Shown here: positions 36,390 to 44,233 of the stretch, piece after piece
How positions within the stretch are numbered: the stretch's first letter is position 1
Layout of the letters: each line of letters starts with the position of its first letter
Source of the DNA: Georgenia_B sunbinii
GTDB taxonomy: Bacteria > Actinomycetota > Actinomycetes > Actinomycetales > Actinomycetaceae
Strand: one strand, 5' to 3'
Length of the DNA stretch: 64,000 nucleotides
Assembly: GCF_036421855.1 (NCBI RefSeq)
Contig: NZ_JAZGOK010000002.1
Notes under the pieces: generated by a model
What the model was told of the DNA's origin: nothing
The model's input: only the letters and a program-made list of their open reading frames with translations
The model's database searches: none
Made by a program: the position numbers and the translations under genes

Positions 36390-37343
36390 TCAGCCGATTT
36401 CGCCGGCGCAGAGCTGCTCGGTGGTGAAGTCGCCGGTTGGGCGCTCCCCCTCGGTGAAGCCCCAGTCGCCGACGACGTCGAGGTAGCTCTCCTCGCTGGA
36501 GACGATCTCTGCGAGCTGCTCGTTGTAGGCGTCGCGCATGTCGGTGTCCTGCGGGCGGAACACGGTGCCGCCGGCGCCGAACTGCTCCACGCCGTCGACC
36601 ACGGCCACGAAGGTGTCGGTGACCTCCACCGGCGCGTCCGGGTTGTTGTCGGCCATCCAGTTCAGCGAAATGCCGGTGAGCGCGAAGACGTCGGCGCGGC
36701 CGCCGGTGACCTGGTCCATCCCGTCCTGCGGGCTGCCGACCTCGGTGGCGTCGATGCCCAGGTCGCTGGCGTACGTCGCCTCGATGGCGCCGCTCATGGC
36801 GGCCATCTGGATACCGTCGGCGTCGACGATGTCCTGCATGTCGTGGACGTCGAGAGGGTTGCCCTCCTCGACCATGAGGGCGGTGGTGTACTGGAACTCC
36901 GGGTCGGAGAAGATGGCCTGCTCGCAGCGCTCGGGCAGGATGGACATACCGGCGGCGACGACGTCGAAGTGGCCGGCGGTGAGGCCCGGGATGAGCTGGT
37001 CCCACAGCGCCTCCACGCCTTCGACGTTCTCGATGCCGAGCTCGCCCCAGATCTTCTCCTGCAGTGCCACCGATGCGCCGACGAGCTCGCCGTTCTCGTC
37101 CATGAAGCTGTAGGGCGCCTCACCGGCGAAGCCGACCGTGATGGTGCCGGCCTCCTGCAGCTCGGCGAGCTTGCCGGTGGCGCCGGTGTCCCCGCCATCG
37201 GTGGTGGTGCCGGTGGCGTCGCCGGCCGGTGTCTCGTCGCCGTTGTCGCCGCTATCGCCACCGCACGCGGCGAGGCCGAGCGCCAGGACGGCGGCTGCGG
37301 CGGGAATGGTCATTCGCTTCTGGGTAGAACCCATGATGTTCAT
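36390..37343 (-). CDS. ehuB: Ectoine/polar amino acid ABC transporter substrate-binding lipoprotein EhuB
   Basis: A 317-residue family-3 solute-binding lipoprotein. Cys27 of the lipobox LAAC should be acylated; a Gly/Asp/Thr linker follows and the fold begins at TITVGFAGEAPYSFMDENGE. GLTAGHFDVVAAGMSILPER is the family-3 signature. The EhuB subfamily binds ectoine and hydroxyectoine and some other amino acids; ligand identity here is inferred from the closest architecture and the B-C-D-A gene order. The ATG at 37343 is chosen because GAAGGG lies about five bases upstream on the minus strand; the in-frame ATG at 37361 has no such site. Confidence 0.85.
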   Translation of the reverse strand: MNIMGSTQKRMTIPAAAAVLALGLAACGGDSGDNGDETPAGDATGTTTDGGDTGATGKLAELQEAGTITVGFAGEAPYSFMDENGELVGASVALQEKIWGELGIENVEGVEALWDQLIPGLTAGHFDVVAAGMSILPERCEQAIFSDPEFQYTTALMVEEGNPLDVHDMQDIVDADGIQMAAMSGAIEATYASDLGIDATEVGSPQDGMDQVTGGRADVFALTGISLNWMADNNPDAPVEVTDTFVAVVDGVEQFGAGGTVFRPQDTDMRDAYNEQLAEIVSSEESYLDVVGDWGFTEGERPTGDFTTEQLCAGEIG

Positions 37344-37443
37344 GGTCCCTTCGGTTTGCACGAGGCAGTGCTTCTCGGCCTGAACAGCGCTGTTGTGGAG
37401 GCGGCTACCAGGCCTGATGGCCCCGAGTGGTCATGGTGGAGCC

Positions 37444-37481
37444 ACGGTAGGGGGAATGGGCAGGTGTCACAACCTTGTGAC
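37444..37481 (-). promoter_or_regulatory. ehuBCDA promoter with overlapping palindromic operator
   Basis: On the minus strand TTGTGA (37472-37467) and TACCGT (37449-37444) are separated by exactly 17 bases, as in a housekeeping-sigma promoter. The palindrome GTCACAA-GG-TTGTGAC (37481-37466) overlaps the -35 box, an arrangement suited to a repressor or osmotic/nutrient regulator. The predicted leader is about 94 bases. Confidence 0.6.
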
Positions 37482-37677
37482 TCCGGCCGTGTCGCGCCGG
37501 GAACTGCGAGCCACCGCGGAGACGATCGGCGCGCATTGGCGACATGGCCACGTCTTGCGGCTCGACGGCGGACGCCACGGCGGGCGGCAGGTCACCACGA
37601 TCATCGTTACGGGATTGAGACAAAGCAGACCTGAATGATGTCGAACATTGACGAGCGCTTGACCGTGAGGTGGGGCG
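37482..37677. other. Intergenic remainder upstream of ehuB
   Basis: The full gap between ehuB and the LLM gene is 37344-37677. Apart from the promoter/operator described separately I see no gene, clear repeat or terminator in this part. Confidence 0.5.
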
Positions 37678-38679
37678 TCAGTCAGCGAGGTGGGGGAGTA
37701 CCTCGGTCTCGAACAGCTCGATCCCGCTGGTGTCGTAGGCCGCCTCGGGGAAGTAGCAGATGGCGTAGCCCAGGCCGAGGTCGCCGAGCGCGGAGAGCTT
37801 CTCCGTCACCTGCTCCGGCGTCCCGCAGCCAGGCATGCCTCGCACCGAGCGGAACTCGCGCTCGACGGCGTCGTCGTCGACCCCGGCGCGCCGTAGCCGG
37901 TCGGCGAGCTGTGCCAGCCGGTCCTCGACCTCGGCCTCGTCCCGGCCGATCGCGACGTTGTAGTTGGCCGAGCGGACGATCCGGTCGAAGCTGGTGCCGA
38001 GCGCGCGGCAGTGCTCGGCCAGCAGCTCGGACTTGCGGGCGAAGCCCTCAGGGGTGCCGTCGAAGTTCGTGTAGTCGGCGTGCTCGGCGGCGATCCGCAA
38101 CGTCACGCGCTCGCCACCACCGGCGATCCACAGCGGCGGGCCGTCAGGCTGGCGCGGCAGCGGCCGGTTGAGGGCGCCGTCGACCCGGTAGTGCGCGCCG
38201 TCGAGCGTGGCCGTCCCGGTGCGCCAGGACTGCTGCAGGATCTGGACGGTCTCCTCGAGCATCCCCAGCCGCTCACCGGCTCGCGGGAAGCCGTAGCCGT
38301 AGGCGCGCCACTCGTGCTCGTACCAGCCGGCGCCGATCCCCATCTCCAGCCGCCCGCCGCTGACGTGGTCGACGGTCGTTGCCACCTTGGCCAGGTAGGC
38401 GGGGGAGCGGTAGGCCGCGCAGGTGCACATCTGGCCGAGCCGGACACGCTCGGTGCTCGCCGCCAGTGCCGCCATGAGGGTCCACGCCTCGTGGGTCGCC
38501 TCGTCGCTGGGCACCGGGGAGGTGTGGAAGTGGTCGTACACCCAGACCGACTCCCAGGGGCCGCCATCGGCGCGCCGCGCGAGGTCGCGCATGAGAGGCC
38601 ACTGCTCGGCGTCCTCGATCCCGACGAGGTCGAAGCGCCAGCCCTGCGGGATGAACATGCCGAACCGCATCTGCGTCAT
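37678..38679 (-). CDS. LLM-class F420-dependent oxidoreductase (TIGR03560-like)
   Basis: A 333-residue luciferase-like monooxygenase-fold enzyme of the F420-dependent class. The N-terminus FGMFIPQGWRFDLVGI, DHFHTSP (about residues 49-55) and GWYEHEWRAYGYGFP (about 118-132) are typical of the probable-F420-oxidoreductase subgroup. No substrate can be assigned. TACCCT at 38687-38692 lies seven bases before the ATG, which suggests a leaderless transcript. It is divergent from the CDP-alcohol phosphatidyltransferase at 38760, so the 80-base gap must hold two promoters. Confidence 0.88.
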   Translation of the reverse strand: MTQMRFGMFIPQGWRFDLVGIEDAEQWPLMRDLARRADGGPWESVWVYDHFHTSPVPSDEATHEAWTLMAALAASTERVRLGQMCTCAAYRSPAYLAKVATTVDHVSGGRLEMGIGAGWYEHEWRAYGYGFPRAGERLGMLEETVQILQQSWRTGTATLDGAHYRVDGALNRPLPRQPDGPPLWIAGGGERVTLRIAAEHADYTNFDGTPEGFARKSELLAEHCRALGTSFDRIVRSANYNVAIGRDEAEVEDRLAQLADRLRRAGVDDDAVEREFRSVRGMPGCGTPEQVTEKLSALGDLGLGYAICYFPEAAYDTSGIELFETEVLPHLAD

Positions 38680-38759
38680 GGCAGGGAGGGTAGGTCACGT
38701 CGTGGTCACAGACCGTTCGGCGCGCACGATAAAGCGGACATCCTGCGTAGGCTGCGACC

Positions 38760-39362
38760 ATGAGGAGCGAGGAAGAAGCGCGGACGGCCGCCGCCGAGCG
38801 TGTCTGGACCGTGCCGAACGTCATCAGCCTGGTCCGGCTTCTCCTCATCCCGGTCTTCGCGTGGCTGATCGTCGCCGAGCACGACGTCCTCGCGCTGGTC
38901 GTCCTCGCCGTCGCCGGGCTGACCGACTGGGCGGACGGCTTCATCGCCCGACGGTTCAACCAGGCCAGCCGCCTCGGCCGGGTGCTCGACCCGGCCGCCG
39001 ACCGCCTCTACATCTTTGCCGCGCTCATCGGGCTCGCCTACCGCGACCTCATCCCGTGGTGGCTGGTGATCATCATCGTCGCCCGGGAGCTCGTGCTCGC
39101 CGGCACCATCCCGTTCCTGCTGCGCTACGGCTACGGCACGCTGCCCGTTCACATGGCCGGCAAGACCGGCACGTTCTGCCTGATGTACGCCTTCCCGCTC
39201 CTGCTGCTCGGCGCCATGCCGGGCGCCGTCGGTGCGACCGCCTTCGTCATCGGCTGGGCGGTCGCGCTCTGGGGCGTCGGTCTCTACTGGTTCGCCTGCC
39301 TGCTCTACGTCGAGCAGGTCGCCCGGATCGTGCGTACCGAACGAGGTCGGGTGGCGGGGTGA
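38760..39362 (+). CDS. CDP-alcohol phosphatidyltransferase family protein
   Basis: A 200-residue integral membrane enzyme that transfers a phosphatidyl group from CDP-diacylglycerol to an alcohol. The family signature D-G-x2-A-R-x8-G-x3-D-x3-D is complete: DGFIARRFNQASRLGRVLDPAAD at about residues 60-82 (shown here only as key residues D60, G61, A64, R65, G74, D78, D82, approximate). About five membrane segments follow. The acceptor could be glycerol phosphate or another alcohol. It heads the cluster that in mycobacteria begins with pgsA2, so it is the likely positional equivalent. TAGGCT at 38748-38753 with six bases to the ATG suggests a leaderless mRNA. Confidence 0.9.
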   Translation: MRSEEEARTAAAERVWTVPNVISLVRLLLIPVFAWLIVAEHDVLALVVLAVAGLTDWADGFIARRFNQASRLGRVLDPAADRLYIFAALIGLAYRDLIPWWLVIIIVARELVLAGTIPFLLRYGYGTLPVHMAGKTGTFCLMYAFPLLLLGAMPGAVGATAFVIGWAVALWGVGLYWFACLLYVEQVARIVRTERGRVAG

Positions 39363-40210
39363 CGCGCCCGCACACCGATCCGGCCGCGTCGATGACCCTG
39401 CTGCGGGAGGTGCTCGACCGCCCGCTCGACCCTGGCTACGCCGCCGCGGCGCGTCGCCGGGACACCGCGCGGCCGCTGCCGTGGTGGCGTCGCATGACTG
39501 TCCTGCTGCTCGCAGCGGTGCTCGGGCTGGGCACGGTGTGGGCCGCGCGGGAGCTGCGTGTCCCGACCCCGGGCGCCAGTGCCGCGCGAGTCCTCCTCGT
39601 CGAGCAGATCGAGGACGGCACCAGCCGTGCGGAGCGGACCGCGGCGCGCAACGAGGAGGTCGTGGGCCGCATCCACGCGCTGGAGGCGCAGTCGCTCACC
39701 GGCGCCAGCAGCGCGTACCTCGACCACGTACGGATGCTCGGGGTCAACGCGGGCTCCGTCCGGGTCGCCGGGCCCGGGATCGTCATCACCCTCGATGACT
39801 CCCGAGACGCGCAGGAGGGGGAGCCGGGGGCTGAGCTCGGCCTGGTCCAGGACCTCGACCTGCAGATATTGGTCAACGCGCTGTGGGGCGCCGGCGCCGA
39901 GGCGATTGCCATCAACGGTCACCGGCTCACCAGCGTCAGCGCGATCCGCTCCGCCGGCCGGGCGATCCTCGTCGACCTGGCGCCGCTCGCCCGGCCCTAC
40001 GTGGTCGAGGCGGTCGGGCCCGCCCAGGACCTGCAGGCCCGGCTGGCGCGGGCCACCGGCGGGGAGCACCTCGCCACGCTCAGCGACGTCTTCGGGATCT
40101 CCGTCTCGATGTCCAGCGCGGATGAGCTCGAGCTGCCCGGCAGCTCGTTGCGTACCCTGCGGTACGCCGAGCCGCTGGCAGAACTGCCGTCCGTCGAGGG
40201 GGAGCTGTGA
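39359..40210 (+). CDS. DUF881 family membrane protein 1
   Basis: A 283-residue bitopic protein of the DUF881 family. After a cytosolic segment, a single membrane helix (about residues 47-65) is followed by a short coiled coil and the DUF881 fold. VAGPGIVITLDDS and LQILVNALWGAGAEAIAINGHRL are the family blocks. These proteins flank sbp in the division cluster of actinobacteria and are thought to be envelope-associated. The GTG at 39359 overlaps the preceding stop by four bases, so it is translationally coupled to the phosphatidyltransferase. Confidence 0.9.
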   Translation: MTRPHTDPAASMTLLREVLDRPLDPGYAAAARRRDTARPLPWWRRMTVLLLAAVLGLGTVWAARELRVPTPGASAARVLLVEQIEDGTSRAERTAARNEEVVGRIHALEAQSLTGASSAYLDHVRMLGVNAGSVRVAGPGIVITLDDSRDAQEGEPGAELGLVQDLDLQILVNALWGAGAEAIAINGHRLTSVSAIRSAGRAILVDLAPLARPYVVEAVGPAQDLQARLARATGGEHLATLSDVFGISVSMSSADELELPGSSLRTLRYAEPLAELPSVEGEL

Positions 40211-40269
40211 GCAATGATCGGCGGGCTGCGCGGTACCGTCGGGACCACGTCGTGCGGGAGGTGCGCTAG

Positions 40270-40602
40270 GTGTTCGCGATCATCGGGCTGGTGGTCGGCG
40301 TCGTCGTCGGGCTCGTGCTGGAGCCGACCGTGCCGGCCGCGCTCCAGCCGTACCTACCGATCGCCGTCGTCGCCGCGCTGGACGCGCTGTTCGGCGGGGT
40401 CCGGGCGTACCTCGAGGGACTCTTCGACGACCGTGTCTTCGTCACGTCCTTCCTCTTCAACGTCCTCATCGCGGCGTTCCTCGTCTTCCTCGGGGACCAG
40501 CTGGGAGTGGGCAGCCAGATGACGACGGCGATCGTCGTCGTGCTCGGAATCCGGATCTTCTCCAACGTGGCCTCCATCCGGCGGCAGATCTTCAAGGCAT
40601 GA
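40270..40602 (+). CDS. sbp: Small basic protein Sbp (DUF1290)
   Basis: A 110-residue membrane protein with three hydrophobic segments (about residues 1-20, 26-44 and 55-95). ALDALFGGVRAYLE and DQLGVGSQMTTAIVV are the DUF1290 family blocks. Sbp homologues lie next to DUF881 genes in Firmicutes and Actinobacteria and are linked to division or envelope genes, but the molecular role is unknown. The start is GTG 40270, about 60 bases after the DUF881 gene; the gap shows no terminator. Confidence 0.9.
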   Translation: MFAIIGLVVGVVVGLVLEPTVPAALQPYLPIAVVAALDALFGGVRAYLEGLFDDRVFVTSFLFNVLIAAFLVFLGDQLGVGSQMTTAIVVVLGIRIFSNVASIRRQIFKA

Positions 40603-41408
40603 CACCGGACCCGCAGGGCAGCCGGCCCGAGGACGCCTCGCGCCCACCGGCACCACCGGCCGGGACCGCTGGTGCCGGTGGGCAGTCACCGCTGGCCCGG
40701 CTGCGCCACCTCATCCTCGGCACCCGGCTCACCGGGATCCACGTCCTCATCGTGCTGCTCTGCGTCGGGTTCGGCTTCGCCGTCGTCGTCCAGGTGCGGC
40801 AGGGTGAGGAGGACGCCTACGCATCGATGCGGCAGGACGACCTCATCCGGCTGCTCGACGAGCTCACCCAGCGCAACGACGAGCTCGACGAGGAGGGTGC
40901 CCAGCTTCGGCAGGAGCTCGCGGAGCTGGAGTCCGGCTCCAGCACACGCGCGGCGGCGCAGGAGGCCGCTGAGCAGCAGGCCCAGGTGCAGGGGATCCTT
41001 GCCGGCACCCTCGCCGTCGAGGGCCCTGGCATCGAGCTGGTCGTCATCGACCCGGACGCTGCGATCTCGGCGCCCACCTTCGTCAACGTGCTCGAGGAGC
41101 TGCGCGCCGCCGGCGCCGAGGCGATCGAGCTCGACGGGCAGCGGATCACCATGTCGAGCTGGATCACCACCGGCGCCGACGGGATCGTGGTCAGCGGGAC
41201 CGAGCTCACCTCGCCCTACGTGTGGCGTGCCATCGGCGACCCTCACACACTCGCCGGCGCGCTAGGCATCCCCGGCGGTGCGCTGGCGTCGATCCGGGGG
41301 GCCGGAGGAGAGGCGGAGGTCACCCAGCACGAGGACCTGCGCATCACCGCGGTGCGTGAGCTGGAGTCGCCGGAGTCGGCGACGCCTGTCCCTGCCGACG
41401 AGTCCTGA
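40599..41408 (+). CDS. DUF881 family membrane protein 2
   Basis: A 269-residue second DUF881 protein. A Pro-rich cytosolic N-terminus, one membrane helix at about residues 43-62, a coiled coil (DELTQRNDELDEEGAQLRQE, about 78-97) and the DUF881 domain follow. GPGIELVVIDPD and FVNVLEELRAAGAEAIELDG are the family blocks. The ATG overlaps the sbp stop by four bases. In mycobacteria the next gene is gcvH, then garA; here garA follows directly. A C-terminal tail of about 20 residues is Glu/Pro-rich. Confidence 0.9.
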   Translation: MTPDPQGSRPEDASRPPAPPAGTAGAGGQSPLARLRHLILGTRLTGIHVLIVLLCVGFGFAVVVQVRQGEEDAYASMRQDDLIRLLDELTQRNDELDEEGAQLRQELAELESGSSTRAAAQEAAEQQAQVQGILAGTLAVEGPGIELVVIDPDAAISAPTFVNVLEELRAAGAEAIELDGQRITMSSWITTGADGIVVSGTELTSPYVWRAIGDPHTLAGALGIPGGALASIRGAGGEAEVTQHEDLRITAVRELESPESATPVPADES

Positions 41409-41486
41409 AGACCACCGCGCCGCCGGGGAACTATGCTGGTAGCCAGGACGGGCGACAACCCTGGCCGAGACATGGGAGCGATGACT

Positions 41487-41945
41487 ATGACGACCGAACC
41501 GGAACCGCAGGACAGCGCGAGCACGACCGCTCGGTTCGGGGCGATCACCGAGGGCGACGACGCCGCCACCCGCCTCGACAAGTCCCAGGAGGACCTCGCC
41601 GCGGTCAGCGGGCTGCCGCCCGGGCACGCGCTGCTCATCGTGCAGCGGGGCCCGACCGCCGGTGCCCGGTTCCTGCTCGACGCCGAGCGGACGCTCGCCG
41701 GCCGGCACCCGACCGCTGACATCTTCCTCGACGACGTCACCGTCTCGCGCAAGCACGCGGAGTTCATCGCCCACGAGGGCGGGTACATCGTGCGCGACGT
41801 CGGGTCGCTCAACGGCACGTACATCAACCGGGAACGGATCGACTCCGCGGTGCTCACCGCCGGCGACGAGGTGCAGATCGGCAAGTACCGGCTCACCTAC
41901 CACCCGAGCCCCAACCAGGCGACGAACGGCGACGCCGCACTGTGA
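41487..41945 (+). CDS. garA: FHA-domain signalling protein GarA/OdhI-like
   Basis: A 152-residue forkhead-associated protein. The N-terminal STTARF motif corresponds to the conserved phospho-threonine TT pair of GarA/OdhI that Ser/Thr kinases modify. The FHA core shows AGRHPTADIFLDD, VSRKHAEF and LNGTYINRERI (Gly-Arg, Ser-x-x-His and Asn-Gly; about residues 71-115). In relatives, unphosphorylated protein binds and inhibits 2-oxoglutarate dehydrogenase. GGGAG at 41474-41478 sets ATG 41487 as the best start; TATGCT at 41432-41437 is a plausible -10 box. Confidence 0.9.
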   Translation: MTTEPEPQDSASTTARFGAITEGDDAATRLDKSQEDLAAVSGLPPGHALLIVQRGPTAGARFLLDAERTLAGRHPTADIFLDDVTVSRKHAEFIAHEGGYIVRDVGSLNGTYINRERIDSAVLTAGDEVQIGKYRLTYHPSPNQATNGDAAL

Positions 41946-42718
41946 GTCCCCGCGCACTACCCGCGTCGTCGGGCCCCGGCGACGACCCCTGGGACGACGG
42001 CGCCACGGCCCCTGGACCCTGGCCGCCAGGAGCGTCGCGGCGCGCCACGATGACCATCGGGGCGGTGCTCGGCGTCCTGCAGGCCGAGTTCCCCGCGGTA
42101 CGGATCTCCAAGCTGCGCTTCCTCGAGGAGCAGGGGCTGGTGACTCCGTCACGCAGCGGGTCCGGGTACCGGATGTACAGCCAGGCCGACGTCGAGCGGC
42201 TACGTTTCGCGCTCACCGCGCAGCGCGACTCGTTCCTGCCGCTGCGCGTCATCCGCGACCAGCTCGCCGACCTCGACGCCGGTCACCCGGTGGAGACCGC
42301 CCCCGGGACACGGGTCGTCACCCGTGACGGCGAGCTCGTCGCACCGCGGCCCTCGGCGCGGGTACGCGCGCAGGAGATCGCCGACCTCACCGGCGCCAGC
42401 CTGAGCCAGGTGCAGGACGTGGCCGACGCCGGCCTCATCGTCGCCGACCCCCGGGGCCGGTACCCGGGACGCGCCGTCGCCGTGGTCCAGCACGCACTGG
42501 CCCTCGCCCGCCAGGGGATCAGCCCGCGCAACCTGCGCACCGTCCGTAGCTCCGCCGAGCGTCAGGCCGACACCATCGACCAGGTCGTGGCACCGATGCG
42601 CGCCCAACGGTCGGGGGCGGGGCGGGAGCGGGGCGCGGCTCGCGCCCAGGAGCTCGGCGAGCTCTACTCCCAGCTGCACGCCGAGCTGCTGCGACAGGCG
42701 GTCGACGACCTCGCCTGA
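41942..42718 (+). CDS. ftsR: MerR-family regulator FtsR-like
   Basis: A 258-residue MerR-type activator. After about 35 Gly/Pro/Asp-rich residues the HTH lies in TIGAVLGVLQAEFPAVRISKLRFLEEQGLVTPSR (key pieces about 38-70), followed by the wing SGSGYRMYSQADVERL. The C-terminal half contains the FtsR-family block PRPSARVRAQEIADLTGASL and a coiled-coil end. The family regulates ftsZ in Corynebacterium and is encoded next to garA. GTG at 41942 overlaps the garA stop by four bases, so garA-ftsR are translationally coupled. No co-inducer cysteine pattern is visible. Confidence 0.87.
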   Translation: MSPRALPASSGPGDDPWDDGATAPGPWPPGASRRATMTIGAVLGVLQAEFPAVRISKLRFLEEQGLVTPSRSGSGYRMYSQADVERLRFALTAQRDSFLPLRVIRDQLADLDAGHPVETAPGTRVVTRDGELVAPRPSARVRAQEIADLTGASLSQVQDVADAGLIVADPRGRYPGRAVAVVQHALALARQGISPRNLRTVRSSAERQADTIDQVVAPMRAQRSGAGRERGAARAQELGELYSQLHAELLRQAVDDLA

Positions 42719-42822
42719 GGTCCGGTGCAGCGCTGGCGGTCCGCCGGTGTCATCGACGCCCGCCGCAGGAGTCGGCTCCGATATGCCTCGCGAGCCCGAC
42801 CCGTTGGCCGTACCGTGGTGCC

Positions 42823-43308
42823 ATGCGTGAGATGGACGTGCTCGGCGTCCGCGTGAGCATCCCGGAGAACGAGGTCGTCGTCGTGCTCGCGGCACGAGGC
42901 GGCTCGGTCGTGCTGCCGATCGTCATCGGCCCTCGGGAGGGTGCGTCGATCGCGACGGCGCAGGCGGGGATCGTGCCGGAGCGTCCGCAGACCCACGACC
43001 TCATGATCACCCTGTTCACGGCCACCGGCCTCACTCTCACCGAGGTGAGGGTCACGCGGCTCGAAGCGGGCACGTTCCACGCGGAGCTCGTGCTCTCCTC
43101 CGGTCAGCGGCTGGACGCACGGCCGTCCGACGCGATTGCGCTCGCGCTGCGTGCACACTGCCCGGTGCTGTGCGAGGACACTGTGCTCAACGTTGCGGGC
43201 GTGATCATGGAGAAGGAGCAGGAGGAGCACGAGGAGGATAGCGGCGAGGTCGTCCAGGAGTTCCGGGAGTTCCTCGAGACGGTCGAGCCCGAGGACTTCG
43301 AGCGCTGA
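42823..43308 (+). CDS. Bifunctional nuclease family protein (DUF151)
   Basis: A 161-residue protein of the DUF151/BFN family. The family blocks are VVLAARGGSVVLPIVIGPREGASIA (quoted in parts), HDLMITLFTATG and FHAELVLSSGQRLDARPSDAIALALR (key residues RPSDAIALA near 104-112). Characterised homologues have RNase and DNase activity, but many do not. The C-terminus is acidic (EEHEEDSGE). It lies between two MerR genes, as in mycobacteria. TACCGT at 42811-42816 with a six-base gap to the ATG suggests a leaderless transcript. Confidence 0.9.
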   Translation: MREMDVLGVRVSIPENEVVVVLAARGGSVVLPIVIGPREGASIATAQAGIVPERPQTHDLMITLFTATGLTLTEVRVTRLEAGTFHAELVLSSGQRLDARPSDAIALALRAHCPVLCEDTVLNVAGVIMEKEQEEHEEDSGEVVQEFREFLETVEPEDFER

Positions 43309-43327
43309 AGTGTCATGGCCAGGCAAA

Positions 43328-43425
43328 GTCTCAACGTGAACTGAAGGGTCAGACTCGCCGCTCAGAACTGCGCTCGGCGCGCCGTTGCGGGTGTCGTTGA
43401 CTGGGCCTGCCGAGCAACCTAGCGT
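43328..43425 (+). promoter_or_regulatory. Promoter and possible operator of the second MerR gene
   Basis: TTGACT (43397-43402) and TAGCGT (43420-43425) are separated by exactly 17 bases, a good housekeeping promoter. About 45 bases upstream, GTCT (43328) to AGAC (43354) brackets an AT-rich stretch CTCAACGTGAACTGAAGGGT that may bind a MerR-type regulator. Confidence 0.6.
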
Positions 43426-43482
43426 GAGATCATCAAGGCCAGCGCACGGCAGGTGCGGGGCACGAACCGAACGGGAGCTCAT

Positions 43483-44061
43483 GTGAGCGGCAGCGATGCA
43501 ACGGCCGGGGCGACGCCCGGGGTGCCGCAGCGGGCGCAGGGGATGCTCTTCGGCGACGAGCTGCCCGACCTCGACACCGAGACCGGTTACCGCGGCCCGA
43601 CGGCGTGCCGTGCGGCCGGCATCACCTACCGGCAGCTGGACTACTGGGCCCGTACCGGCCTCGTGGAGCCCACCGTCCGTAATGCCAGCGGCTCCGGCTC
43701 GCAGCGGCTCTACAGCTTCCGGGACATTCTCGTCCTCAAGGTCGTCAAGCGGCTGCTGGACACCGGGGTCTCCCTCCAGCAGATCCGCACCGCCGTGCAT
43801 CACCTGCACGAGCGCGGCGTCGAGGACCTCGCGCAGATCACCCTCATGAGTGATGGTGCAAGCGTGTACGAGTGCACCAGCACCGACGAGGTGATTGACC
43901 TCGTCCAGGGAGGCCAGGGCGTCTTCGGCATCGCCGTCGGGCGGGTGTGGCGTGAGGTCGAGGGGGACCTTGCCGAGCTGCCCACCGAGCGGGCCACTGG
44001 TACTGACAGCTCCGTCGAGGATGAGCTCGCCAAGCGGCGCCGCGCCCGCGACGTCGGCTGA
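43483..44061 (+). CDS. MerR-family transcriptional regulator
   Basis: A 192-residue MerR-type protein. The HTH begins at YRGPTACRAAGITYRQLDYW and the wing is GSGSQRLYSFRDI (about residues 40-83). VVKRLLDTGVSLQQIRTAVHHL forms the dimerisation helix. The C-terminal half is the type found in the Rv1830-like group next to DUF151. The GTG at 43483 is chosen because GGGAG at 43473-43477 lies five bases upstream. It is the last gene of the conserved cluster; in some relatives gcvB follows, but not here. Confidence 0.88.
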   Translation: MSGSDATAGATPGVPQRAQGMLFGDELPDLDTETGYRGPTACRAAGITYRQLDYWARTGLVEPTVRNASGSGSQRLYSFRDILVLKVVKRLLDTGVSLQQIRTAVHHLHERGVEDLAQITLMSDGASVYECTSTDEVIDLVQGGQGVFGIAVGRVWREVEGDLAELPTERATGTDSSVEDELAKRRRARDVG

Positions 44062-44233
44062 GCCGCCGGGCTGAGTAGTGCGGCGGGCCGGGTGAGGCTC
44101 GTCACCGGCGGGGGCGGATCCGGGCAGAATCGCGCGCTCGTGACGACGCGAGCAATCGGGCGGGGGAGTAGTCCCCACCGGCGAACCGTGGATGGCCTGG
44201 GGTGTTTGTCCAGGTGTCTCCTAGGATCGGAGC

